Source: Deltaproteobacteria bacterium | GTDB lineage: Bacteria > Myxococcota_A > UBA9160 > SZUA-336 | Assembly (NCBI GenBank): GCA_030665705.1 | Contig: DAOUZG010000099.1 | Span: 1-6,841 of the forward strand | Reading direction: 5' to 3' | Length of the DNA stretch: 6,841 nt | Part shown: piece by piece, positions 1-6,274 of the stretch | How the letters are laid out: each line of letters opens with the position of its first letter | Position numbering within the stretch: position 1 is the stretch's first letter | The notes under the pieces: model-generated | Database searches by the model: none | What the model was told of the DNA's origin: nothing | What the model saw: only the letters and a program-made list of their open reading frames with translations | Made by a program: the position numbers and the translations under genes

Positions 1-1
1 C

Positions 2-43
2 CGTCTCAACCCGACCAGCGAGTGGAACGCCGAATTCGAATAG
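2..43 (+). CDS. Possible C-terminal tail of an upstream gene (partial)
   Basis: Reading from base 2 gives 13 codons ending at a TAG at 41-43 (RLNPTSEWNAEFE). Ten of the 13 third positions are G or C, which fits coding sequence in this GC-rich DNA better than the other plus frames here. A 7-bp inverted repeat follows 18 bases after the stop. The piece is far too short to assign a family, and the match to coding bias could be chance. The 5' end lies outside the window. Confidence 0.25.
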   Translation, partial: RLNPTSEWNAEFE

Positions 44-61
44 ACGTGTCGCCCCTTCCCA

Positions 62-86
62 TCGACGACGGCAACCGGCTCGTCGA
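62..86 (+). terminator. Weak hairpin, possible terminator of the upstream gene
   Basis: TCGACGA at 62-68 pairs perfectly with TCGTCGA at 80-86 across an 11-base loop. It lies just after the tentative stop at 43, where a terminator would be expected. No T-run follows, so it is not a classical intrinsic terminator. In GC-rich DNA a 7-bp stem can arise by chance. Confidence 0.2.
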
Positions 87-400
87 GTGAGTCGAGAATG
101 CCCCGAAGGGGGAGCGGGGCGGAATCCGCGGCCGGCCCAGCCCGGCGGACCGGGCTCTCAGTGCGCTTGGCCATCTCCTGTGCCTCTCGCTCGCGGGGAC
201 CGTTCGGGTCCACGCACGACGGCACGCTGCCGCCCGATTCGGCTGACCCCCACTGCACGCGCCACCCCCTGGAACTGCCCCTCCCCGGCCGGTTCGGCTC
301 GGGAGGCTCTCGTGGCGCCGCCACCCGGTCAGCCAAGCGCGCCTGGGTTGATCCTCCTCCTCCCAGCTGGTAGGCGCCCGCGCCTGCTGGAACCCTGTCA

Positions 401-440
401 GGGCGCCATTGGGGCGCCATTGGGGCGCCATCGGGGCGCG
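401..440. repeat. 11-bp tandem repeat, about 3.6 copies, each carrying a GGCGCC palindrome
   Basis: The unit GGGGCGCCATT occurs as a nearly full copy at 401-410 (one leading G missing), a full copy at 411-421, a copy with a final C at 422-432, and a partial degenerate copy at 433-440. The 6-bp palindrome GGCGCC therefore sits at 402-407, 413-418 and 424-429, exactly 11 bases apart, so all three face nearly the same side of the helix. Further single GGCGCC sites lie at 314-319 and 373-378. The array ends about 230 bases before the peroxidase start. It may be a set of protein-binding sites or simply a slippage-derived microsatellite. Confidence 0.8.
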
Positions 441-652
441 TGCAGCCTTGGTCTATTCTTTCAGAGCCACAGGACGCCGTCCAGAAAAAAGGGGTGCAAG
501 AGCCAGGGCCAGCTTCGAGATCCCCCCACGTGACAGAAGACCTCATCGGACTGGACCCTCCCCCGCCCGGGGGTGCTGGCGGCGGCCCCACGATGGCTTT
601 CAGATTGCGCACGACTCGGTGTACGTTGCGCCTGCGTGGGGCACGGCAGGAG

Positions 653-658
653 AAGGAG
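653..658 (+). promoter_or_regulatory. Ribosome binding site fixing the peroxidase start
   Basis: AAGGAG lies nine bases before the ATG at 668. This, with the signal sequence that begins at that Met, selects 668 over earlier in-frame ATGs at 440 and 593, whose extra residues look like random GC-rich translation. Confidence 0.75.
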
Positions 659-667
659 AGGCAAGCC

Positions 668-1852
668 ATGACGAAGTCGAGGGGGTTCGGTCCAGCTCTG
701 GTCGCAACGGCGATCCTGGTGCTCGCAGGAGCGTGCGGAGAGTCGCCCGTCGGCGACGGCGACCCGGAACTCGTCAGCCAGCAGGCGCCGGGCGAGGCGC
801 AGCCGAGCGAAGCCGGCGCGTTGCAGCCGCCGGAGCCCGAGGCCGCACAGACTCCCCCGCCGGTAGCCCCGGAAGGAGCGGCGGCGATCGAAGGAGTGCG
901 CTCGCGTTCGAGGCAGCTGCTCGGGGCGCTGCCCCCCGAAGCCCCGAAAGCGGGCACTCCGATTCGGGAAGAGCAGATCCGGCTCGGGCGGATGCTCTAC
1001 TACGACGCGAGGCTTTCGAAAAACCACGACGTCTCCTGCAACACCTGTCACCTCCTCGACCGGTTCGGGGTCGATCACCTTCCCACCTCGGTCGGCCATC
1101 GCGACCAGCGCGGTGACCGAAATGCACCGACCGTCTACAACGCGGCCCTTCACGTGGCGCAGTTCTGGGACGGTCGCGCGGCGGACGTCGAGGAGCAGGC
1201 CAAGGGGCCAGTCCTCAACCCTGTGGAGATGGCCCTGCCCAGCGAGGAGGCCGCCGTGAACGTGCTTCGTTCCATTCCGGGGTACGCACCGCTGTTCCGT
1301 GCCGCGTTCCCGAACGAGGAGGAGCCGATCACCTACGACAGCATGGCGCGCGCGATCGGCGCGTTCGAGCGCCGGCTGATGACCCCCGCCCCGTTCGACG
1401 CTTTTCTCGAGGGCCAGTCGGATGCGCTCAGCGCCGAGGCGCTCATCGGCCTCGAGACCTTCCTCAGCGCCGGCTGCCTGACGTGCCACATGGGCCCCCT
1501 CGTCGGCGGCTCGATGTTCCAGAAGCTCGGGCTCGTGGAGGACTACCCAACCGAGGATCCGGGCCGGTTCGCCGTGACGAACAACGAAGCCGACCGTAAG
1601 GTCTTCAAGGTCCCGTCCCTCCGGAACGCGACCGAGACAGCCCCGTACTTCCACGACGGAAGCATCGAGACGTTGGAGGAGACGATCCGTCTCATGGGCC
1701 GCTACCAGCTCGCGCGGACGCTCAGCGACGACGAGATCGCCGCGATTGTCACCTTTCTCCGAAGCCTGGTCGGAACGATCGATCCGGACTACATCCGTCG
1801 GCCCGAACTGCCGCCCAGCGGTCCGGATACTCCCGCGCCCGACCCGACGTAA
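668..1852 (+). CDS. Di-haem cytochrome c peroxidase (CcpA/MauG family), predicted lipoprotein
   Basis: The 394-residue product has two c-type haem sites, CNTCH (Cys124, Cys127, His128) and CLTCH (Cys270, Cys273, His274), the hallmark of bacterial di-haem peroxidases that reduce hydrogen peroxide with electrons from small cytochromes. Family motifs follow in order: a GHR...RNAPTVYN segment (His144 in the position of the distal ligand of the peroxidatic haem), FWDGR at 166-170, NPVEM with Glu187 in the place of the catalytic acid of classical enzymes, and Met343 in LMGRYQL as probable distal ligand of the electron-accepting haem. The N-terminus is a signal sequence with Cys23 after LAGA, a plausible though imperfect lipobox, then about 50 Pro/Ala/Glu-rich residues that look like a flexible tether. 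The expected location is the periplasm, on a membrane. A CBS-domain gene once followed 40 bases downstream, possibly co-transcribed. Exact substrate is uncertain: MauG-like paralogues modify proteins instead of detoxifying peroxide. Confidence 0.93.
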   Translation: MTKSRGFGPALVATAILVLAGACGESPVGDGDPELVSQQAPGEAQPSEAGALQPPEPEAAQTPPPVAPEGAAAIEGVRSRSRQLLGALPPEAPKAGTPIREEQIRLGRMLYYDARLSKNHDVSCNTCHLLDRFGVDHLPTSVGHRDQRGDRNAPTVYNAALHVAQFWDGRAADVEEQAKGPVLNPVEMALPSEEAAVNVLRSIPGYAPLFRAAFPNEEEPITYDSMARAIGAFERRLMTPAPFDAFLEGQSDALSAEALIGLETFLSAGCLTCHMGPLVGGSMFQKLGLVEDYPTEDPGRFAVTNNEADRKVFKVPSLRNATETAPYFHDGSIETLEETIRLMGRYQLARTLSDDEIAAIVTFLRSLVGTIDPDYIRRPELPPSGPDTPAPDPT

Positions 1853-1877
1853 CGAGCTCTAACCTGCAACCCGACGC

Positions 1878-1885
1878 GAGGAGGT
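1878..1885 (+). promoter_or_regulatory. Perfect Shine-Dalgarno sequence before the broken CBS gene
   Basis: GAGGAGGT matches the 16S rRNA anti-Shine-Dalgarno core and sits seven bases before the ATG at 1893. It shows that a real gene starts there, although the open frame now ends after 29 codons. Confidence 0.75.
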
Positions 1886-1892
1886 AGGCCTC

Positions 1893-1982
1893 ATGACTCT
1901 GACCGCTCGTGAGCTGATGGAGACCCATGTAATCAGCGTGAGTCCTGAGACGTCCCTGCTCGAGGAGTCGAAGATCCCGTGA
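1893..1982 (+). pseudogene. CBS-domain protein, 5' fragment (interrupted gene)
   Basis: The 29-codon frame begins MTLTARELMETHVISVSPET, the typical opening of a small CBS-pair protein (an xxLM or VM motif, then V-S-P-E-T), and ends at TGA 1980-1982 after SLLEESKIP. CBS pairs usually bind adenosyl ligands such as AMP or ATP and sense energy state. Only the first strand and the start of the first helix of CBS domain 1 remain. The rest of CBS1 and the linker are absent. The second CBS domain reappears at about 2886-3161 in the same strand and phase. The intact start and ribosome site suggest the break is not ancient, but that is inference. The fragment alone cannot form a CBS fold. Confidence 0.75.
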
Positions 1983-1997
1983 CCCAGTACCACTGGG
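1983..1997. repeat. Short perfect inverted repeat at the left edge of the inserted segment
   Basis: CCCAGT at 1983-1988 and ACTGGG at 1992-1997 form a 6-bp stem with a 3-base loop, directly after the stop of the CBS fragment. On the minus strand it lies about 56 bases beyond the cheR-like stop, but no T-run follows in that direction, so a terminator role is weak. A second small inverted repeat (GGCGA 2026-2030, TCGCC 2037-2041) lies closer to the cheR-like stop. Either could be chance. Confidence 0.35.
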
Positions 1998-2053
1998 GGC
2001 GGGCGCACGACGGACCGTCGGGACGGGCGACCCGGCTCGCCGGCGTCCTCCGA

Positions 2054-2884
2054 TCAGCGACAGGCCGCGCGTTCGTAGATCCCGAGGCGGCTCTCGCGGG
2101 CGGCAAAGCCTAAATCCTCGCTCGGCAGAGACTCGTGGCTGCCGATCACCAGCACGCCGCCGGGCATCAGTCGATCACGGAGGCGAGAGAGAACCTGTCG
2201 CTGAAGCGTCTCGTCGAAGTAGGTCAACACGAGATTCCGGCAGAGGATCAGATCGAAGCGCTCGGCCGGAGAGGCGACTCGGATGTTCTGCAGGCGGAAC
2301 GCGACGGAGCTGCGCAGCTCGGGCCGGAGGCCGAACAGTGCACCTTGCCTCGAGAACCCCCGATCGACCCACTCCGGCGGAAGCTCCTTCAGGCTGCTGG
2401 CCGCGTAGCAGGCCCGCTCGGCTCGCCGCAGCAAGTTCGCGTCTGCGTCGGTGGCGACTACTCCCAGGCCGATGTCCGGGAACCACCTCTGCAGGCGAAA
2501 GGCCCACATCAGGCGGAGCGTGTAAGGCTCTTCGCCCGAAGCACAGCCGGCGCTCCAGCAGCGAAGCTCGCGCCTGTCGCGTCTCAGAAGAGCTCTGCTC
2601 AGAGAGGGAATCACCGTCTCGGCGAGACGATCGAAGACCCCGCGGTCGCGGTAGAACCGTGAGATGGGGATCCGACAGAAATGATCGAGCCGGGACCACT
2701 CATCCGGGTGAGTCTCCAGGTACGTGCGGTAGGCGCGCATCTCCACGAGCCCGAGATCGTGCATTCGCCGTCGGATCCGACGGCAGACCTGCCGACGAAC
2801 CTTGCGAAAGCCCGCCCAGCGCAGCTGTAGCCGGGGGAGCGCCCATCGCAGGAGATCGATGCAATCCCGATCGCTCACTCCCAC
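2054..2884 (-). CDS. Stand-alone CheR-type SAM-dependent methyltransferase
   Basis: From a GTG at 2884 the product has 276 residues, the normal CheR length. An Arg-rich helical N-domain (about 1-70) leads to RIPISRFYRD (71-80), equivalent to the CheR motif usually read as T-x-FFRD. The SAM-binding loop WSAGCASGEEPYT spans 110-122, the acidic ATDAD 144-148, FDLILCRN 210-217 and PGG...GSHESLP 241-254. Classical CheR methylates glutamates of chemoreceptors, but no receptor, CheA, CheB or CheW is nearby, so the target here is unknown. The open frame continues to an ATG at 3004, but those extra 40 codons are antisense to the CBS remnant and do not resemble CheR, so I prefer GTG 2884 or GTG 2878. 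The ribosome site is mediocre (GAGAAG upstream). The gene sits antisense inside a broken CBS gene, which suggests it arrived by recombination. Confidence 0.88.
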   Translation of the reverse strand: MGVSDRDCIDLLRWALPRLQLRWAGFRKVRRQVCRRIRRRMHDLGLVEMRAYRTYLETHPDEWSRLDHFCRIPISRFYRDRGVFDRLAETVIPSLSRALLRRDRRELRCWSAGCASGEEPYTLRLMWAFRLQRWFPDIGLGVVATDADANLLRRAERACYAASSLKELPPEWVDRGFSRQGALFGLRPELRSSVAFRLQNIRVASPAERFDLILCRNLVLTYFDETLQRQVLSRLRDRLMPGGVLVIGSHESLPSEDLGFAARESRLGIYERAACR

Positions 2885-2885
2885 C

Positions 2886-3161
2886 TTCGCTTCTCTTTCA
2901 ACCGGGACGGAGTCCGAGGAGATCCCGATCGATACCGCGCTCGCGGAGATGGCGGCAAGCCACGTTCGGCGTCTTGCCGTCACCGACGATGACGGCCGGC
3001 TCATCGGGATTCTCGCTCTCGACGACGTCCTCGAGCTTCTCGTGGAAGAGGCAGACTCGATCCGGCGCCTGCTCGGAAGGCATCATTCCGTCCCTCAGAG
3101 CGTAGATCCCCCCAGCCCACCGGTCGATCCAAAGAGGAAGACACGCAACAAGACGCTGTGA
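2886..3161 (+). pseudogene. CBS-domain protein, 3' fragment carrying CBS domain 2
   Basis: In the same frame as the 5' fragment, codons from roughly 2892-2913 onward read as a second CBS domain: SEEIPIDTALAEM, then HVRRLAVTDDDGRLIGILALDDVLELLVEEAD, where V-R-R-L, DDDGRLIGIL and LDDVLELL are the standard CBS strand-helix motifs. A polar tail ends at TGA 3159-3161. The exact left edge is uncertain, because the frame is open further upstream into sequence antisense to cheR. No good start signal exists; an in-frame ATG at 2949 has no ribosome site and would begin within the domain. It ends 26 bases before the glycosyltransferase start, so the intact gene was probably its operon neighbour. I read it as the disconnected half of the gene that starts at 1893. 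Confidence 0.78.
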
Positions 3162-3187
3162 TAAAAGAGGAGACGGGGGTGTGATCC

Positions 3188-4639
3188 ATGGCTGGATTGA
3201 TCGAGGTTCCCGTCACACCGCGCACGCTGGGGGGGCTCGACCGGGCCGCCGACCCTAACAAGGGGACCCGCCTCCGGGAGATCACGGAGCAGCTACGCAC
3301 GCGGCTGGCCGGACGGGTCGTCTGGAACGTGAGCTCCGCCCCCTCGGGAGGGAGCGTCGCGGAGCTGCTTCACTCCCTTGTCGCATACGCGCGGGGCGCC
3401 GGGATCGACGCCCGTTGGGTGGCGATCCGGGGCTCGCGTGAGTTCTTCCTCGTGGCCAAGGGGCTGCGTCGGGCCCTGCACGGAGCAGCCGACGGCCCCC
3501 TGGCTCTAGGCCCGCGCGGACGTGCCCTCTACGAGGAGGTGCTCCACGAAAACGCACTGGAGCTCAGCGGGCTCGTGGGTTCCGACGACGTGGTGGTGCT
3601 GCACGATTCCCAGACGGCCGGCCTGATTCCGCACCTCGTGGGTGCGGGTGCACGCGTGATCTGGCGGTGTCACATCGGTTCCGACGAGCCGAACCCGCAT
3701 TCGGAGCAGGGGTGGGAGTTCCTGGCCCCGTATCTGGATCCCGCCCATGCCTACGTCTTCACGCGCAAGGCGTTCGTGCCCCAGGTGTGCGACCCCGCCC
3801 GAACCGAGGTGATCCCTGCGACGATCGACCCGCGCTCCCCCAAGAACCAGGAGCTCGCCCCCGAAACCGTGCGGGCAATCCTGGTCCACGCAGGGATCCT
3901 CGAGGGCCCTCCCGGGGACGGAGTGCCGGAGTTCGTCCGAGAAGACGGCACTCCGGGCCGGGTCGACCGGTGTGCAGACGTGATTCGGCTCGGCCCGGCA
4001 CCGGCTTGGGACACGCCCGTGGTCGTGCAGATTGCCCGGTGGGACCCGCTCAAGGATCCGGTCGGCGTGCTGAACGGCTTCTGTGCGGTGCTGGAAGCCT
4101 TCGCTCCGCGTCCTGTGGACCTCGTTCTGGCCGGACCCAACGTGCGGGCCGTCGCCGACGACCCGGAAGAGGCAACCGTCTTCAACGCGGTCCTCGACGC
4201 CTGGCGCCACCTTCCGCACGCGGCCCGGCGTCACATCCACCTCGTCCACCTCCCGATGACGGATGTCGAGGAGAACGCGGCGATGGTCAACGCACTCCAG
4301 CGCCACGCGGCAGTGGTCGTCCAGAAGAGCGTGTGCGAGGGGGTCGGATTGGCGGTCTCCGAGGCGATGTGGAAGGGGCGACCCGTCGTCGGGAGTGCGG
4401 TCGGAGCGATTTCGGAACAGATCGCTCACGGGGAGACCGGGCTCCTCGTCGAGGATCCTGGGGATCTCGAGGGCTTTGCGCAGGCGGTAGGACGCGTGTT
4501 GGAAGATGCGACACTCGCCTCCGCACTCGGAAGGGGAGCGCGAGAGCACGTCCGGAAGCACCTGTCCGAGGCCCGATCGCTTGAGCGCTGGCACGCGGTG
4601 CTGCGTCGGGTCGACGAGGGGAAGAGCCAGCAAGCCTGA
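3188..4639 (+). CDS. GT4 family glycosyltransferase, trehalose synthase (TreT)-like
   Basis: The 483-residue cytoplasmic protein has the GT-B layout. The N-half carries SGGSVAELLHSLV and GIDARWVAIRG (about residues 54-80), LHDSQTAGL, and WRCHIGSDEPNP, a set typical of TreT-like enzymes. The C-half carries QIARWDPLKDP with Arg284 and Lys289 as likely diphosphate-contacting residues, then QKSVCEGVGLAVSEAMWKG with the retaining GT4 E-x7-E motif at Glu384 and Glu392. TreT joins glucose from an NDP-glucose to free glucose to form trehalose; a related disaccharide or osmolyte product is equally possible. A segment around 239-270 with DGTPGRVDR (253-261) is longer than I recall in archaeal TreT but resembles actinobacterial homologues. 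The ATG at 3188 follows a G-rich stretch; GAGGAG at 3167-3172 is rather distant (15 bases). The gene lies 26 bases after the CBS remnant and converges with the transporter gene 33 bases downstream. Confidence 0.85.
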   Translation: MAGLIEVPVTPRTLGGLDRAADPNKGTRLREITEQLRTRLAGRVVWNVSSAPSGGSVAELLHSLVAYARGAGIDARWVAIRGSREFFLVAKGLRRALHGAADGPLALGPRGRALYEEVLHENALELSGLVGSDDVVVLHDSQTAGLIPHLVGAGARVIWRCHIGSDEPNPHSEQGWEFLAPYLDPAHAYVFTRKAFVPQVCDPARTEVIPATIDPRSPKNQELAPETVRAILVHAGILEGPPGDGVPEFVREDGTPGRVDRCADVIRLGPAPAWDTPVVVQIARWDPLKDPVGVLNGFCAVLEAFAPRPVDLVLAGPNVRAVADDPEEATVFNAVLDAWRHLPHAARRHIHLVHLPMTDVEENAAMVNALQRHAAVVVQKSVCEGVGLAVSEAMWKGRPVVGSAVGAISEQIAHGETGLLVEDPGDLEGFAQAVGRVLEDATLASALGRGAREHVRKHLSEARSLERWHAVLRRVDEGKSQQA

Positions 4640-4672
4640 TGGTAGGCGGGGTCGGGCCGGCTCAACGACGGA

Positions 4673-6106
4673 TCACCGCGCTACGCCAGGCGGCTCCAGG
4701 GGGACGGACCCGACGGGCACCCCGAAGACCAGAGGGAGCAGGGCGTAGGTCGTCGCGGTGACCAGCCCGATGAACAGGATCTCGAGCAATACGCCTGCTC
4801 GTAGCATCTGGGGAATCGTCAGCCGGTTGCTGCCGTAGACGATGGCGTTGGGTGGAGTAGCGACGGGCAGCATGAAGGCACAGCTCGCCGCCATCGCCGC
4901 GGGCACAACCAGCAGCATCGGATGACGACCGATCCCGTCGGCCACCGAGGCGAGGATGGGAAGGAAAGCCGCGGCGGTGGCGGTATTGCTGGTGAACTCG
5001 GTCAGCAGGATGATCAGTACAGCAGCTGCGACGACGATCACGGGGGTGGGCCACGCCGATAGGCCGTGCAGCGCCTGAGCGAGCCAGGCCGCTAAACCGG
5101 AGCGCTGGATCGCAGCGGCCAGACTCAGGCCGCCCCCGAACAACAAGAGCACCCCCCAAGGTACGCGCTGGGCCCACTCCCAGTTCAGGAGAAATTTCCC
5201 TCGACGCAGGTCGACCGGAACGAGAAACAGAAGGATCGCTGCGGCCACCGCAATCCCGGGATCGGACAGGCCCGGCACCCACTTGCCCAGCAGGGGGCGG
5301 AAGATCCAGGCAAAGGCGGTCAGTGCGAAGACACCGGCCACCATCGCTTCCGCACGGCTGATCGGACCCATCTTCCGAAGCTCGCGCGAGATGAGCTCCT
5401 GCCCACCGGCGAGGGTGGAGCGGTGCACAGGAAACGCGACTCGGGTCAGTATCCAGATCGAGAGCGGGAGGGAGACCACGACGACAGGCACGCCGACGGC
5501 CATCCACCGAACGAAGCTGATCTCGATCCCGTAGGTCTCCAACAGGAACGCCGCCATAAAGGCGTTCGGCGGGGTACCGATGAGCGTGCCCAGCCCTCCG
5601 ATGCTGCACGCGTAAGCGATTCCGAGCAGGAGCGCTACGGCGAACGGATCCGAGGCCCGCGACTGATTCGGACTCTCTCCGGCCAACTCGATCACGGAGA
5701 GTCCGATGGGGAGCATCATCATCGCAGTGGCCGTGTTGCTGACCCACATGCTGAGGAACGCGGCGCTGACCATGAACCCGGCGACGACCGAGGTCGGCCG
5801 GGTTCCCGTCCTTCGGATCACGTGGAGTGCAATTCGGCGGTGCAAACCCCAACGCTGCATGGCGAGGGCCATCATGAAGCCACCCATGAACAGGAAGACG
5901 AGCGGGTGGGCGTACGGAGGGGCCACGTCCCGAATCGTTCCGGCATCGAGCAGCGGGAACAGGAGCAACGGAAGCAGCGAGGTGGCCGGGATCGGAATGG
6001 GCTCGGTGATCCACCAGACCGCCATGAGGATCGCGACGGCCGCGGTCCGCATGCCGGCCGGGGGCAGCCCGTCCGGAGGGGGCGCAAGGAGCACCAAGGC
6101 GAACAA
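4673..6106 (-). CDS. DASS/SLC13 family sodium:carboxylate symporter
   Basis: From a TTG at 6106 the product is 477 residues and strongly hydrophobic, with about a dozen membrane segments. It shows the duplicated signature of the divalent anion:sodium symporter family: SNT at 123-125 and 373-375, each at a helix-hairpin tip, with GTPPN at 177-181 and ATPPN at 416-420. In the characterised family member VcINDY the two SNT motifs bind substrate carboxylates. Expected role: sodium-driven uptake of succinate, malate, citrate or a similar acid across the inner membrane; sulfate cannot be excluded. The TTG lies inside the first membrane helix, since in-frame residues upstream (LRRRFGLLAGPL) continue it. 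The in-frame stop is at 6209-6211 and no ATG, GTG or TTG lies between. An ATT at 6175, with AGAGAGGAAA nine bases before it, may be the true start (500 residues). A response regulator lies upstream on the same strand. Confidence 0.92.
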   Translation of the reverse strand: MFALVLLAPPPDGLPPAGMRTAAVAILMAVWWITEPIPIPATSLLPLLLFPLLDAGTIRDVAPPYAHPLVFLFMGGFMMALAMQRWGLHRRIALHVIRRTGTRPTSVVAGFMVSAAFLSMWVSNTATAMMMLPIGLSVIELAGESPNQSRASDPFAVALLLGIAYACSIGGLGTLIGTPPNAFMAAFLLETYGIEISFVRWMAVGVPVVVVSLPLSIWILTRVAFPVHRSTLAGGQELISRELRKMGPISRAEAMVAGVFALTAFAWIFRPLLGKWVPGLSDPGIAVAAAILLFLVPVDLRRGKFLLNWEWAQRVPWGVLLLFGGGLSLAAAIQRSGLAAWLAQALHGLSAWPTPVIVVAAAVLIILLTEFTSNTATAAAFLPILASVADGIGRHPMLLVVPAAMAASCAFMLPVATPPNAIVYGSNRLTIPQMLRAGVLLEILFIGLVTATTYALLPLVFGVPVGSVPLEPPGVAR

Positions 6107-6241
6107 CAGCGGACCGGCAAGCAGACCGAAGCGCCGACGGAGGCCGTAGCCACTCGATTCCGAAGGGGCGGAAATCCCGGGTTTCCTCTCTACGGTGGTG
6201 CGGGCGACTCACCCGAGCCAGCCCGCGCCGCGGAGCCTATC

Positions 6242-6251
6242 GGGAATTCCC
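6242..6251. promoter_or_regulatory. 10-bp perfect palindrome between transporter and response regulator genes
   Basis: GGGAATTCCC reads identically on both strands. It lies in the gap of about 100 bases between the response regulator stop and the likely transporter start, 66 bases before the ATT. A dimeric regulator could bind there, but I recognise no known operator, and a single 10-bp palindrome is weak evidence. Confidence 0.2.
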
Positions 6252-6274
6252 CTCGCTCGCCAAGCGGAGGAATC

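Larger units (their letters stand above)
44..667. other. Long region without a convincing gene, upstream of the peroxidase
   Basis: About 620 bases lie between the tentative upstream stop and the peroxidase start. Open frames exist on both strands, but their translations are Arg/Pro/Ser/Gly-rich with no domain or motif, as expected for random frames in GC-rich DNA. Visible structure: a hairpin at 62-86, a short GTGGC/GCCAC hairpin at 312-324, the 11-bp tandem repeat at 401-440, a run of six A (486-491) and a C5/G5 inverted repeat at 560-573. I see no clear sigma-70 promoter and no RNA gene that I can support. The peroxidase promoter is presumably in this stretch. Confidence 0.5.

Noticed and set aside
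6..533. Open frames on both strands in the first 530 bases
   Set aside because: They overlap each other, lack ribosome sites and motifs, and give Pro/Arg/Ser-rich translations. I treat the region as non-coding.
560..573. C5/G5 inverted repeat before the peroxidase as a terminator or riboswitch
   Set aside because: A 5-bp stem with no T-run and no surrounding conserved structure, common by chance in GC-rich DNA.
461..1654. Long minus-strand open frame (397 codons) opposite the peroxidase gene
   Set aside because: Arg/Gly/His-rich translation without any domain, fully antisense to a gene with clear haem motifs. Long antisense frames are expected in GC-rich DNA.
1980..2919. The segment between the CBS fragments as an insertion sequence
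   Set aside because: There is no transposase, no terminal inverted repeats, and the only gene inside is a methyltransferase. The flanking 8-bp repeat alone is not enough.
2885..3004. N-terminal extension of the cheR-like gene to an ATG at 3004
   Set aside because: The 40 extra residues do not resemble CheR and are antisense to clear CBS-domain codons. The GTG at 2884 gives the standard family length.
3506..4633. Minus-strand open frame (375 codons) opposite the glycosyltransferase
   Set aside because: No recognisable motif and composition typical of a shadow frame. The plus strand carries a complete GT4 enzyme with E-x7-E.
4662..6212. Minus-strand 516-codon frame overlapping the transporter in another phase
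   Set aside because: It is longer than the transporter frame but Arg/Ser/His-rich with no membrane segments. The overlapping frame has the SNT and TPPN signatures.
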